From: Candidatus Thioglobus sp.
Lineage (GTDB): Bacteria > Pseudomonadota > Gammaproteobacteria > Arenicellales > UBA868
Assembly: GCA_004212795.1 (NCBI GenBank)
Contig: SHBR01000004.1
Span: forward strand, 1-64,000
DNA length: 64,000 bases
Direction: 5' to 3'
Part shown: positions 24,326 to 31,970 of the stretch, one piece after another
How the letters are laid out: each line of letters begins with the position of its first letter
How positions within the stretch are numbered: position 1 is the stretch's first letter
Program-made: the position numbers and the translations under genes
Notes under the pieces: model-generated
The model's database searches: none
What the model saw: only the letters and a program-made list of their open reading frames with translations
Told to the model about the DNA's origin: nothing

Positions 24326-25255
24326 TTAAGCCTCAGTTGAAATGGGTTGCGCATAGCGACCGCGGTATATCAAACGCCCCGCGCGATCGTCTGAGTCAAA
24401 AAAAGGTTCTCTTCGATGCGGAATGTTTGCACTTAACAATCCCTCACCGGCCTGAAGCTGATATCTAAAGCGGATACTGGGGTCTTCAAGATATTCTTCG
24501 AGCGCGTCTTTTGCTTCCGAGATCAAAGAGGTGTTTTTCCAAACGACATTGTGTTTTCGAGCGGTATAGCGCATCTGTAGGCAGTCATTTTCGAAAAAGA
24601 AAACGGGGCCTAAAGAGGCTTCGCGATTGGCACCATGTGCTTGATTCTCAGGAATCCACATGACATCAGGCATCCGAAGGGCTTCGGTGAATCGATGGTC
24701 TTGTTGATGAAGAAGTCCGTAAAGTGCTCGCGCATCTATGGCTTCAAGCGATCCGCCTGTCTCGGCTGGCCGAACACAATGAAGTAGCATTGCCCGGACA
24801 GGATTTTTGTGACTACGATAGTAGCCATCGGTATGCCAGTTGAGCGCGCGATTCGTGTAGGGAATGTATTGGCTTGAGTGTCCATTCGCCTTCACTTCGA
24901 TTTCGCTAAGACCATCGTCGGCTGCAAAGAGATTGTGGGTGGGATTAACCAAGCCGAACTGTTCTGCCAGTTGGGCGACTTGGTTGCGATTTACGGCTTC
25001 CGACGGACTGCATCGGTAAACCACCATATTGGCGCTACTGAGCCGAGCCTGAATCGCCGAGCGTTCCTGAGCCGTCAGATTTGATGGCGTTTCGATATCA
25101 ACGATGAGTGTTTCTAAAGACTCCCGATATTTGCAAAGCCAGTTATCCCAATGACGCTCATTTCCAAAGACATTTGCTTCAGGAGCGCGCGGCGTAATCG
25201 TTGATTGATATGAAGTTAAGTTCAAAGCGGCAAAACATTTAAGATTTTCGATCAA
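24326..25255 (-). CDS. TauD/TfdA-family 2-oxoglutarate-dependent dioxygenase
   Basis: The iron triad is visible: His141 and Asp143 in LNWHTDGYY and distal His280 in SANIPHRREPF, with arginines at 291 and 294 as candidates for 2-oxoglutarate binding. Length of 309 residues fits the family. TauD releases sulfite from taurine, so a sulfonate-type substrate is conceivable near dsr, but nothing in the sequence fixes it. It is the first gene of the six-gene minus-strand operon and is read away from dsrA. An oxygen-requiring enzyme here implies an aerobic or microaerobic lifestyle. Confidence 0.85.
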   Translation of the reverse strand: MIENLKCFAALNLTSYQSTITPRAPEANVFGNERHWDNWLCKYRESLETLIVDIETPSNLTAQERSAIQARLSSANMVVYRCSPSEAVNRNQVAQLAEQFGLVNPTHNLFAADDGLSEIEVKANGHSSQYIPYTNRALNWHTDGYYRSHKNPVRAMLLHCVRPAETGGSLEAIDARALYGLLHQQDHRFTEALRMPDVMWIPENQAHGANREASLGPVFFFENDCLQMRYTARKHNVVWKNTSLISEAKDALEEYLEDPSIRFRYQLQAGEGLLSANIPHRREPFFDSDDRAGRLIYRGRYAQPISTEA

Positions 25256-25695
25256 AAGATTGTAACGAGGCGACAGGATTAGAAAACTCTCCCAAAAGAC
25301 GGATTCAACGGTAATTTTGGATGCAGAGAAGCGGGTATGATCGAGTCGTCGAAAATATGATGGGTTCGAAAGATATTTAAACTATTGTTTTTGAAGGGTA
25401 AATAATAGACCCAGGGCTTTTGGTCCCAAGCAGGATTTCTGCATTGCAAAATAAAACCTATCCCTTAGTGGATAAACCAGAATTTTTAATGGCAACCCCC
25501 CGGGGGAATGGCGTCGACTAGGACCGCGCTTAAAATGGGACTAGAAATTAAGACCAGTGCTTAAGCAAGGCTTTCTCGAGAACGAGGCGTAGCAATTTAT
25601 TTAATTGGAGAGCCGATCCGTTGTGAGTAGTGAGATTGTTGTGCGACTTCCGCACAGTGATTCGGAACCGGAAAGAAAGAGGAATAGTGACAGGT
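25256..25695. promoter_or_regulatory. Divergent control region between the accessory operon and dsrA
   Basis: This 440-base stretch, the longest gap in the window, has no gene. It must hold promoters for both the dioxygenase-led operon and the dsr operon. I see a perfect palindrome CCCCCGGGGG at 25497-25506, an inverted repeat TTAAG-N7-CTTAA at 25548-25564, and the word ATTAAGACCA (25547-25556) that also occurs upstream of the dsrS-like gene. No clear sigma-70 or sigma-54 promoter could be chosen. A leader of over 100 bases before dsrA is likely. Confidence 0.55.
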
Positions 25696-26961
25696 ATGAC
25701 TGATAAAAAGCAACACGAAACCCCGATGCTTGATGAACTTGAAAATGGCCCCTGGCCAAGTTTTATTTCGGGCATCAAACGCCTTCGTGATGAGCATCCA
25801 GAGGCGCGCATTAATGGTGTTGCCAATGATCTGCTGGGGCAGCTTGAGCACTCTTACGAGACCCGCAAAGGCTACTGGAAAGGCGGCACGGTCAGCGTTT
25901 ATGGTTACGGTGGCGGCATTATTCCGCGCTTCTCGGAGGTTGGTCAGCAGTTTCCAGAATCAAAAGAGTTTCATACGCTGCGCGTGCAACCTCCCGCGGG
26001 CAATCACTATAGCACCGACATTCTTCGACAACTTGCTGACAGCTGGGAGAAGTGGGGGTCTGGTCTGGTTACGTTCCATGGCCAGACGGGCAACATCATG
26101 TTTATCGGTTCTTCGACAGATAATACGCAACATTTTTTCGATGAGATCAACGATTATGGGTTTGATCTCGGTGGTGCAGGACCTTGTGTTCGAACCGCGA
26201 TGTCTTGTGTTGGGGCTGCACGATGTGAGCAGTCCTGCGCGAATGAACACAAGATTCATAGAACGCTCGTTAATAATTTTACGGATGATGTGCATCGACC
26301 TGCGCTTCCCTATAAATTTAAATTCAAGGTTTCGGGTTGTCCCAACGACTGCATGAACTCCATCGAGCGAGCAGATATGGCGGTCATTGGCACCTGGCGT
26401 GACGATATGAAAGTGGATCAGGAGGCTTGGAAGGCCTATGTATCTGAAAAAGGGCGCCAGCACACGATTGATAACATCATTACACGCTGCCCAACCCGTT
26501 GCATGAGTCTGAAAGACGATGATTCGCTGGAAGTTGATAACCGGAACTGCGTGCGGTGTATGCACTGCCTGAACGTGGTTCCAAAAGCGTTATCGCCAGG
26601 TGAAGACAAGGGCGTCACTATATTGATGGGTGGAAAGCGCACCTTAAAGATTGGTGATCTGATGGGCACAGTGATTGTTCCCTTTATGAAACTTGAGTCT
26701 GAAGAAGATTACGAAAAGATTACTGAAATAGCTGAAAATACGATTGATTTTTGGGCCGAGAACGGCCTTGAACATGAGCGCTGCGGGGAGATGATTGAGA
26801 GAATTGGTCTGGTCAACTTCTTGGAGGGTATCGAAATTGAGGTGGATCCTCATATGATTTCCGATCCACGACAGTCTTCTTATGTCCGCATGGATGGTTG
26901 GGACGAAGAAGCAGTGAAGTGGTTTGAGCGCCAGGCAGAAAGCCAGTCGGCCACAGGTTAA
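25696..26961 (+). CDS. dsrA: Reverse-type dissimilatory sulfite reductase alpha subunit
   Basis: DsrA with DsrB oxidises sulfur (delivered by DsrC) to sulfite in the cytoplasm. The siroheme/[4Fe-4S] cysteines Cys171, Cys177, Cys215 and Cys219 are seen (SCVGAARCEQSC and GCPNDC), plus a ferredoxin insertion with Cys265, Cys269, Cys285, Cys288 and Cys291. Length of 421 residues is normal. ATG at 25696 was preferred; GTG at 25687 with AGAGGA before it is possible. Presence of dsrEFH and dsrL shows that this is the oxidative type. Confidence 0.97.
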   Translation: MTDKKQHETPMLDELENGPWPSFISGIKRLRDEHPEARINGVANDLLGQLEHSYETRKGYWKGGTVSVYGYGGGIIPRFSEVGQQFPESKEFHTLRVQPPAGNHYSTDILRQLADSWEKWGSGLVTFHGQTGNIMFIGSSTDNTQHFFDEINDYGFDLGGAGPCVRTAMSCVGAARCEQSCANEHKIHRTLVNNFTDDVHRPALPYKFKFKVSGCPNDCMNSIERADMAVIGTWRDDMKVDQEAWKAYVSEKGRQHTIDNIITRCPTRCMSLKDDDSLEVDNRNCVRCMHCLNVVPKALSPGEDKGVTILMGGKRTLKIGDLMGTVIVPFMKLESEEDYEKITEIAENTIDFWAENGLEHERCGEMIERIGLVNFLEGIEIEVDPHMISDPRQSSYVRMDGWDEEAVKWFERQAESQSATG

Positions 26962-27003
26962 TCGGACTTTTGATCGGCTAATACAGAATTTTTGGAGAGA
27001 ATT

Positions 27004-28077
27004 ATGGCTAAAGAAATGCGTAAGCCTATTGAATCAGGTTGCCCAGATGGCTTCCAATACATGCACCCCTCGATGATCAAGAACTTTGGGTCGTGGGATT
27101 GGCATGATCATCCTCGTCCGGGTGTTTTACGCCACGTGTCCAAAAGCGGGGATGAGGTCTGGACCGTAAAAGCGGCGACCCAAAGAATCCTCGATGTGTT
27201 TACGCTTCGGAAGTTGTGTGACATTGGCGACCAATTTGCGGATGGTTTTGTGCGATTTACGATTCGGAGCAATATCGAGTACATGGTGTCCGATCCGTCG
27301 AAGGTGGATCCGCTAATTAGTGCCCTGGAGGATTCAGGTTTTGTTGTTGGCGGCACTGCAAACTCTGTCGCAATGATTGCCCACACCCAGGGATGGTTGC
27401 ACTGTGATATTCCGGGAACGGATGCGTCTGGCGTTGTCAAAGCAATGATGGATGAGTTGATCGACGAGTTCAAAAATTGTGATATGCCGAACCGAGTCCA
27501 CATTACGACCTCATGCTGTCAGATTAACTGCGGCGGACAGGGCGATATCGCGATAAATGTTCAGCACACAAAGCCGCCAAAGATTAATCACGATCTCGTC
27601 GCTAATGTTTGCGAGCGACCGTCAGTTGTGGCCCGTTGTCCGGTAGCCGCCATTCGCCCCGCACAGGTCAATGGAAAACCGACGCTTGAGGTAGATGAGA
27701 AAAAATGTATCTGCTGCGGCGCCTGTTATCCCCCATGCCCGCCCATGCAGATTAATGATCCAGAGAACACAAAGCTCGCGATTTGGGTCGGCGGCAATCA
27801 TTCAAACGCCAGAAGCAAGCCCAGTTTTCAAAAATTGGTGGCCTCGGGAGTTCCTAATAATCCGCCCCGTTGGCCTGAAGCGACAGCTATTGTTAAGCGA
27901 ATATTGCAGGCCTATAAAGAGGATGCGCGGGATTGGGAGCGGATCAATGACTGGATTGATCGTATCGGTTGGCCCCGATTTTTTGAGGCGACGGGGTTAC
28001 CGTTTACCAAGTTCCATATTGATAACTGGCGCGGAGCACGAAAGAGTCTTAATGCGTCTACCCACATTCGTTTCTAG
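27004..28077 (+). CDS. dsrB: Reverse-type dissimilatory sulfite reductase beta subunit
   Basis: DsrB forms the alpha2beta2 enzyme with DsrA. The product (MAKEMRKPIESGCPDGFQYM, 357 residues) has the DsrB cysteine cluster TSCCQINCGGQG near residues 170-180 and a ferredoxin domain with Cys235, Cys238, Cys241 and Cys245 (CICCGACYPPC). The ATG after GGAGA was chosen over an in-frame TTG four codons earlier. It follows dsrA by 42 bases. Confidence 0.97.
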   Translation: MAKEMRKPIESGCPDGFQYMHPSMIKNFGSWDWHDHPRPGVLRHVSKSGDEVWTVKAATQRILDVFTLRKLCDIGDQFADGFVRFTIRSNIEYMVSDPSKVDPLISALEDSGFVVGGTANSVAMIAHTQGWLHCDIPGTDASGVVKAMMDELIDEFKNCDMPNRVHITTSCCQINCGGQGDIAINVQHTKPPKINHDLVANVCERPSVVARCPVAAIRPAQVNGKPTLEVDEKKCICCGACYPPCPPMQINDPENTKLAIWVGGNHSNARSKPSFQKLVASGVPNNPPRWPEATAIVKRILQAYKEDARDWERINDWIDRIGWPRFFEATGLPFTKFHIDNWRGARKSLNASTHIRF

Positions 28078-28086
28078 GGACGCCAG

Positions 28087-28479
28087 ATGAAGTTTTCGGT
28101 GATGGTCAATGAGGGACCGTATACGCATCAGGCGGCTGATACGGCGTATCACTTTATTGACGCGGCCTTGCGAGCGGGGCATGAGGTCTTTCGCGTGTTT
28201 TTCTATCACGATGGCGTCAATAACGGCACCCGCATGACGACACCGCCTCAGGATGACCGGAATATCGTCAATCGCTGGAGCGCATTGGCGGTCGAGTATG
28301 ATCTTGATCTCGTGCTCTGTGTGGCCGCCGCGCAGCGTAGAGGTATTTTGGATGCCGATGAGGCTAAGCGAAACGGTAAAGATGGCGACAACATTGCGCC
28401 TGGTTTTCGGATTTCGGGATTGGGTCAGCTGATCGAGGCGGGCATTCAGTCAGACCGCGTTGTCGTGTTTGGCGGTTAG
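28087..28479 (+). CDS. dsrE: DsrE, sulfur-relay subunit of DsrEFH
   Basis: DsrE binds sulfane sulfur on a cysteine and passes it toward DsrC. The 130-residue product has the active cysteine at position 78 (LVLCVAAAQRRG), the same number as in Allochromatium vinosum DsrE. It follows dsrB by nine bases; the ribosome site is weak, which suggests coupling. DsrEFH is a marker of sulfur-oxidising rather than sulfate-reducing Dsr pathways. Confidence 0.96.
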   Translation: MKFSVMVNEGPYTHQAADTAYHFIDAALRAGHEVFRVFFYHDGVNNGTRMTTPPQDDRNIVNRWSALAVEYDLDLVLCVAAAQRRGILDADEAKRNGKDGDNIAPGFRISGLGQLIEAGIQSDRVVVFGG

Positions 28480-28490
28480 CGGATTTGACG

Positions 28491-28898
28491 ATGAGCGAAA
28501 CAAAAAAATTTATGTACGTCAATCGCCATGCGCCTTATGGAACGGTTTATGCGCTTGAGGGCCTTGAGGTGGTGCTCATTGGTGCCGCATTTGAGCAGGA
28601 TGTGAGTATGGCTTTCATCGGCGACGGCGTTTTTCAGCTTAAGCAGGGTCAAGACACAGCCGATTCTGATATGAAAAATTTCTCGCCGGCTTATCGAGCG
28701 CTGGGAGATTATGAAGTTAATTGCCTTTATGTTGAGCGTGAATCTTTGGAAGAGCGCGGACTCAACGAAGATGATTTGATGCCATTGACTTGGGAAGATG
28801 AGGACGACGACTGGGCTGAAAAAAAATCTATTCATATTGTGAGTCGGGCCCAACTCTCGGATTTGCTCGAAGAGCAAGATGTGATTTTGAATTTTTGA
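28491..28898 (+). CDS. dsrF: DsrF, subunit of the DsrEFH sulfur relay
   Basis: DsrF is a structural DsrE-fold subunit of the hexameric DsrEFH complex. The product (MSETKKFMYVNRHAPYGTVY, 135 residues) contains the family stretch GLEVVLIGAAFEQDVSMAFIGDG. The ATG at 28491 is used in preference to a TTG two codons upstream. It lies between dsrE and dsrH as in Allochromatium and TusBCD-like clusters. Confidence 0.95.
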   Translation: MSETKKFMYVNRHAPYGTVYALEGLEVVLIGAAFEQDVSMAFIGDGVFQLKQGQDTADSDMKNFSPAYRALGDYEVNCLYVERESLEERGLNEDDLMPLTWEDEDDDWAEKKSIHIVSRAQLSDLLEEQDVILNF

Positions 28899-28914
28899 TG
28901 TGAGGATTTAATTG

Positions 28915-29217
28915 ATGCTACACACTGTGAACAAGTCTCCGCATGATTCTTCAAGTCTCAGGACCTGCCTTTCGTTGGCAAAGCCCGGGAGCGATTTATT
29001 GTTGATTGAAGATGGCGTTTATGGTGCTTTATCGGGAAGCATTCACTCTGACACGATCGCGGAAAGGTTAAATAGCGTGACAATCTACGCGCTGGGTCCA
29101 GATCTTAAGGCTCGCGGTATTTCAGAAGATCGTCTGATCTCCGGCATTAAAGTAACCGGTTACGATGGATTTGTTGAGCTAGCAAGTGGGAACGATAAGG
29201 TTCAGAGCTGGCTTTAG
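28915..29217 (+). CDS. dsrH: DsrH, subunit of the DsrEFH sulfur relay
   Basis: DsrH is the TusB-like subunit. The 100-residue product starts MLHTVNKSPH, typical for the family, and its conserved cysteine is Cys18 (SLRTCLSLAKPGSDLLLIEDG). The ATG follows a GAGGA ribosome site and is preferred to a TTG one codon before. dsrC follows after 32 bases. Confidence 0.94.
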   Translation: MLHTVNKSPHDSSSLRTCLSLAKPGSDLLLIEDGVYGALSGSIHSDTIAERLNSVTIYALGPDLKARGISEDRLISGIKVTGYDGFVELASGNDKVQSWL

Positions 29218-29249
29218 TTTTTACTTAGTATCAAAAGAGGATTTCGAAA

Positions 29250-29582
29250 ATGGCATTTGAATTAGACGGCAGAACGTATGAAGTCGATGAAGAGGGTTAT
29301 CTTGCGGACTTGAGCGAGTGGAATGCTGAGGTTGCGGCTTATATGGCGAAAGAGGACGATTGTGATCTGGATGAAAATCATTGGGAAGTCATCAACTTTT
29401 TGCGTGAGTATTATGACGAGTATCAGATTGCGCCGGCGGTTCGGGTTTTGACCAAAGCGATTGGCAAAAAACTCGGTAAAGATAAAGGAAACAGTAAGTA
29501 CTTATATGAATTGTTTCCTTATGGACCAGCAAAGCAAGCCTGTAAGTATGCAGGTCTTCCAAAGCCAACGGGCTGCGTCTGA
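29250..29582 (+). CDS. dsrC: DsrC, sulfur carrier and DsrAB/DsrMK substrate protein
   Basis: DsrC carries sulfur as a trisulfide between its two C-terminal cysteines and links DsrEFH, DsrAB and DsrMKJOP. Both cysteines are present: Cys98 in AKQACKYAGLP and Cys109 in the tail PTGCV, so this is the fully active form. It is 110 residues. An AGAGGA ribosome site precedes the ATG. It contrasts with the cysteine-less paralogue about 7 kb upstream. Confidence 0.98.
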   Translation: MAFELDGRTYEVDEEGYLADLSEWNAEVAAYMAKEDDCDLDENHWEVINFLREYYDEYQIAPAVRVLTKAIGKKLGKDKGNSKYLYELFPYGPAKQACKYAGLPKPTGCV

Positions 29583-29678
29583 TCTAGTTTTTAAGTAATC
29601 GGGTTTGTATCCTGAGTTTTAGAGTATTGCGTTAATTCAGCATCGCTCTCAATTGCTTAAACTGTCAAAGCTACGCTC

Positions 29679-30422
29679 GTGCTTCTAGGATCGATTTTCG
29701 CAATTCTTTTCTACCTGGCAACGATAATTTTTCTTGTCGGTCTGGGGGAGAGAATTGTGCGTTACACGCGTACGCCAGCACCGCTGGTGATTCCCACGAC
29801 CCCTGCCCCGACTACGAGAACCGGAGTTTGCGCTCGGATGTTTCGAGAGGTGGTTTTCTTTGAAAGCCTCTTTAAAGGGAGCAAATGGAGTTGGCTGTTT
29901 GGATGGTTATTTCATTTTGGAATGCTTGTCGCGCTCATGCGCCACTTACGCTACTTTACAGAGCCGGTATGGTCGTGGGTAATTCTGATTCAGTGGGTCG
30001 GCGTTTATGCTGGAATAGCAATGTTTGTCGGCCTTGTTGGACTTTGGCTACGTCGGCTCATGGTGGACCGAATCCGGTACATCAGCGCACCGTCTGATCA
30101 TCTGATGTTGGCGCTATTGCTGGCGATTGCGGGGTCCGGTCTTGCGATGAAGTATGGTCAACATACTGATATCGTGTCGGTCAAAGCGTTTGCACTGGGT
30201 CTTGTCCGATTTGATTGGCAGCCGTTGCCGTCTGATGGACTTTTAATACTGCATTTATCTTTTGTTTTGATTTTGATGCTGATTTTTCCATTCAGCAAAC
30301 TGTTGCATGCGCCTGGGGTCTTTTTTAGTCCGACCCGGAATATGCGTGACACGCCTCGAGAGCATCGTCATGTCGCGCCATGGGCAAATAATTTGCCGCG
30401 ATCAGGTAACCAGCAGCGTTAA
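29679..30422 (+). CDS. dsrM: DsrM, heme b membrane subunit of DsrMKJOP
   Basis: DsrM is a NarI-like membrane cytochrome b exchanging electrons between DsrK and the quinone pool. Several membrane helices are evident (residues about 3-22, 65-85, 95-125, 140-160 and 190-212), with histidines that can bind heme. The start is GTG with no good ribosome site; a 96-base gap separates it from dsrC, so a processing site or extra promoter there is possible. Length of 247 residues is typical. Confidence 0.93.
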   Translation: MLLGSIFAILFYLATIIFLVGLGERIVRYTRTPAPLVIPTTPAPTTRTGVCARMFREVVFFESLFKGSKWSWLFGWLFHFGMLVALMRHLRYFTEPVWSWVILIQWVGVYAGIAMFVGLVGLWLRRLMVDRIRYISAPSDHLMLALLLAIAGSGLAMKYGQHTDIVSVKAFALGLVRFDWQPLPSDGLLILHLSFVLILMLIFPFSKLLHAPGVFFSPTRNMRDTPREHRHVAPWANNLPRSGNQQR

Positions 30423-30435
30423 GGGCGATCTCATT

Positions 30436-31932
30436 ATGGCAAAAATTGAATTTGAAACCCCTACGATCAAAGATTGGTTGAGTACGCCAAAAGTCCAGCC
30501 GGATGCGATGGCGCATAGCAAGCCTTTCGTCGCAAAGCCTGTGCATCAGGAGCCACTTGGATTCCCTGGCGAATTAGTCGACAACTGGCAGGATGTTGCA
30601 CTCGAAAAAATGGGTGATTTGCTGGGTCGCTACCGGTCGTTACAGGTTTTTATGGATTCCTGTGTCAAGTGTGGGGCATGTACTGATAAGTGTCATTACT
30701 ATTTGGGCACGGGTGATCCGAAGAATATGCCAGTTGCCCGACAGGATCTGATGCGAAAAGTTTACCGCCGTTATTTTACGCTTGCCGGCAAATGGTTCCC
30801 CAAACTGGTCGGTGCGGTAGAACTCTCTGAGGAGGTTATCAACGATTGGTATAGCTACTATCATCAGTGTTCAGAGTGTCGACGTTGCTCAGTGTACTGT
30901 CCCTATGGTATCGATACAGCTGAGATCACGATGGCGGGACGTGAGATTCTTGCCACTATCGGTGTGGGTCAGAAATACTCCAACGAGATCATTAGCAAGG
31001 TTCATAAGATTGGAAACAATCTGGGCCTTCCGGAGCCTGCTCTGGCGGATACGCTTGAGGGTCTTGAAGAAGAAGTTGAAGAAGATATTAACGTCCCGGT
31101 CAAGTTCCCGCTTGACCAGAAAGGCGCCGATGTCTTGCTTGTCACGCCGTCTGCGGATTTTTTTGCTGAACCCCATGTGGATGGATTGATTGGCTATGCA
31201 AAAGTTTTTCATCAGGCAGGGATAAGTTGGACGCTGAGTTCCTATGCTTCTGAAGCCGCTAATTTCGGGATTTTCATCGGCAATTACGAAAACATGCAAA
31301 AAGTTGCCGAGCGGATTCGACAGGCGGCGCTCGATCTTGGTGTCAAACGAATTGTGGTCGGGGAGTGTGGACACGCCTGGCGGGTTGCTTATAGTTTTTG
31401 GAATACGCTCATTGGGCCTTTCGATTTTCTGGATCCTGCCTATCCTGTTCCCCAACACATTTGTGAATTCACTAATGACCTTCTTGCAAGCGGGGGTTTA
31501 AAGGTCGATCCTGAGGCCAACGACGATAAAGTTGTTACTTTTCATGACTCTTGTAATGTGTCTAGGGGCTCTCGTCTTGGCTCAACGCCCGGGGGCCAGT
31601 TTTCGATTCCCCGGACTCTGATCCGATCAGCATGTAATCATTTTGTCGACATGGCGCCCGATACGATTCATGAACATACATTCTGTTGCGGCGGTGGCGG
31701 GGGTTTATTAACGGATGATTTGATTGAGCTTCGCGTTAAGGGTGCTTTACCGCGAGCGCAATCGCTCCAACAGGTGATTGAGTCTCATGGCGTCACACAT
31801 ATGGCGGCGATTTGCGCCATATGTAAAAGCCAGTTCTCGAAAGTCTTGCCCCATTACGGAATGGGAATGGACATGATTATTAGTGTTCATCAGTTAATTG
31901 GTGATGCACTCGTATTTGATAGCAACCATTAA
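30436..31932 (+). CDS. dsrK: DsrK, catalytic iron-sulfur subunit of DsrMKJOP
   Basis: DsrK is the HdrD-like subunit thought to reduce or oxidise the DsrC disulfide or trisulfide. It has two [4Fe-4S] motifs (Cys76, Cys79, Cys82, Cys86 and CSECRRCSVYCPYG) and CCG-type cysteines for a noncubane cluster (HDSCNVSRG, HTFCCGGGGG, ICAICKSQ). The frame runs upstream into dsrM, but MAKIEFETPT at 30436 is the natural start, giving 498 residues. Confidence 0.96.
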   Translation: MAKIEFETPTIKDWLSTPKVQPDAMAHSKPFVAKPVHQEPLGFPGELVDNWQDVALEKMGDLLGRYRSLQVFMDSCVKCGACTDKCHYYLGTGDPKNMPVARQDLMRKVYRRYFTLAGKWFPKLVGAVELSEEVINDWYSYYHQCSECRRCSVYCPYGIDTAEITMAGREILATIGVGQKYSNEIISKVHKIGNNLGLPEPALADTLEGLEEEVEEDINVPVKFPLDQKGADVLLVTPSADFFAEPHVDGLIGYAKVFHQAGISWTLSSYASEAANFGIFIGNYENMQKVAERIRQAALDLGVKRIVVGECGHAWRVAYSFWNTLIGPFDFLDPAYPVPQHICEFTNDLLASGGLKVDPEANDDKVVTFHDSCNVSRGSRLGSTPGGQFSIPRTLIRSACNHFVDMAPDTIHEHTFCCGGGGGLLTDDLIELRVKGALPRAQSLQQVIESHGVTHMAAICAICKSQFSKVLPHYGMGMDMIISVHQLIGDALVFDSNH

Positions 31933-31970
31933 GCAAGCCGCGACAAACGGCTGATATAAAAAGGAGAGGA

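Noticed and set aside
25960-26565. Open frame of 201 codons on the minus strand
   Set aside because: It is antisense to the highly conserved siroheme and ferredoxin region of dsrA.
30889-31458. Open frame of 189 codons on the minus strand
   Set aside because: It is antisense to dsrK and its product resembles no family.
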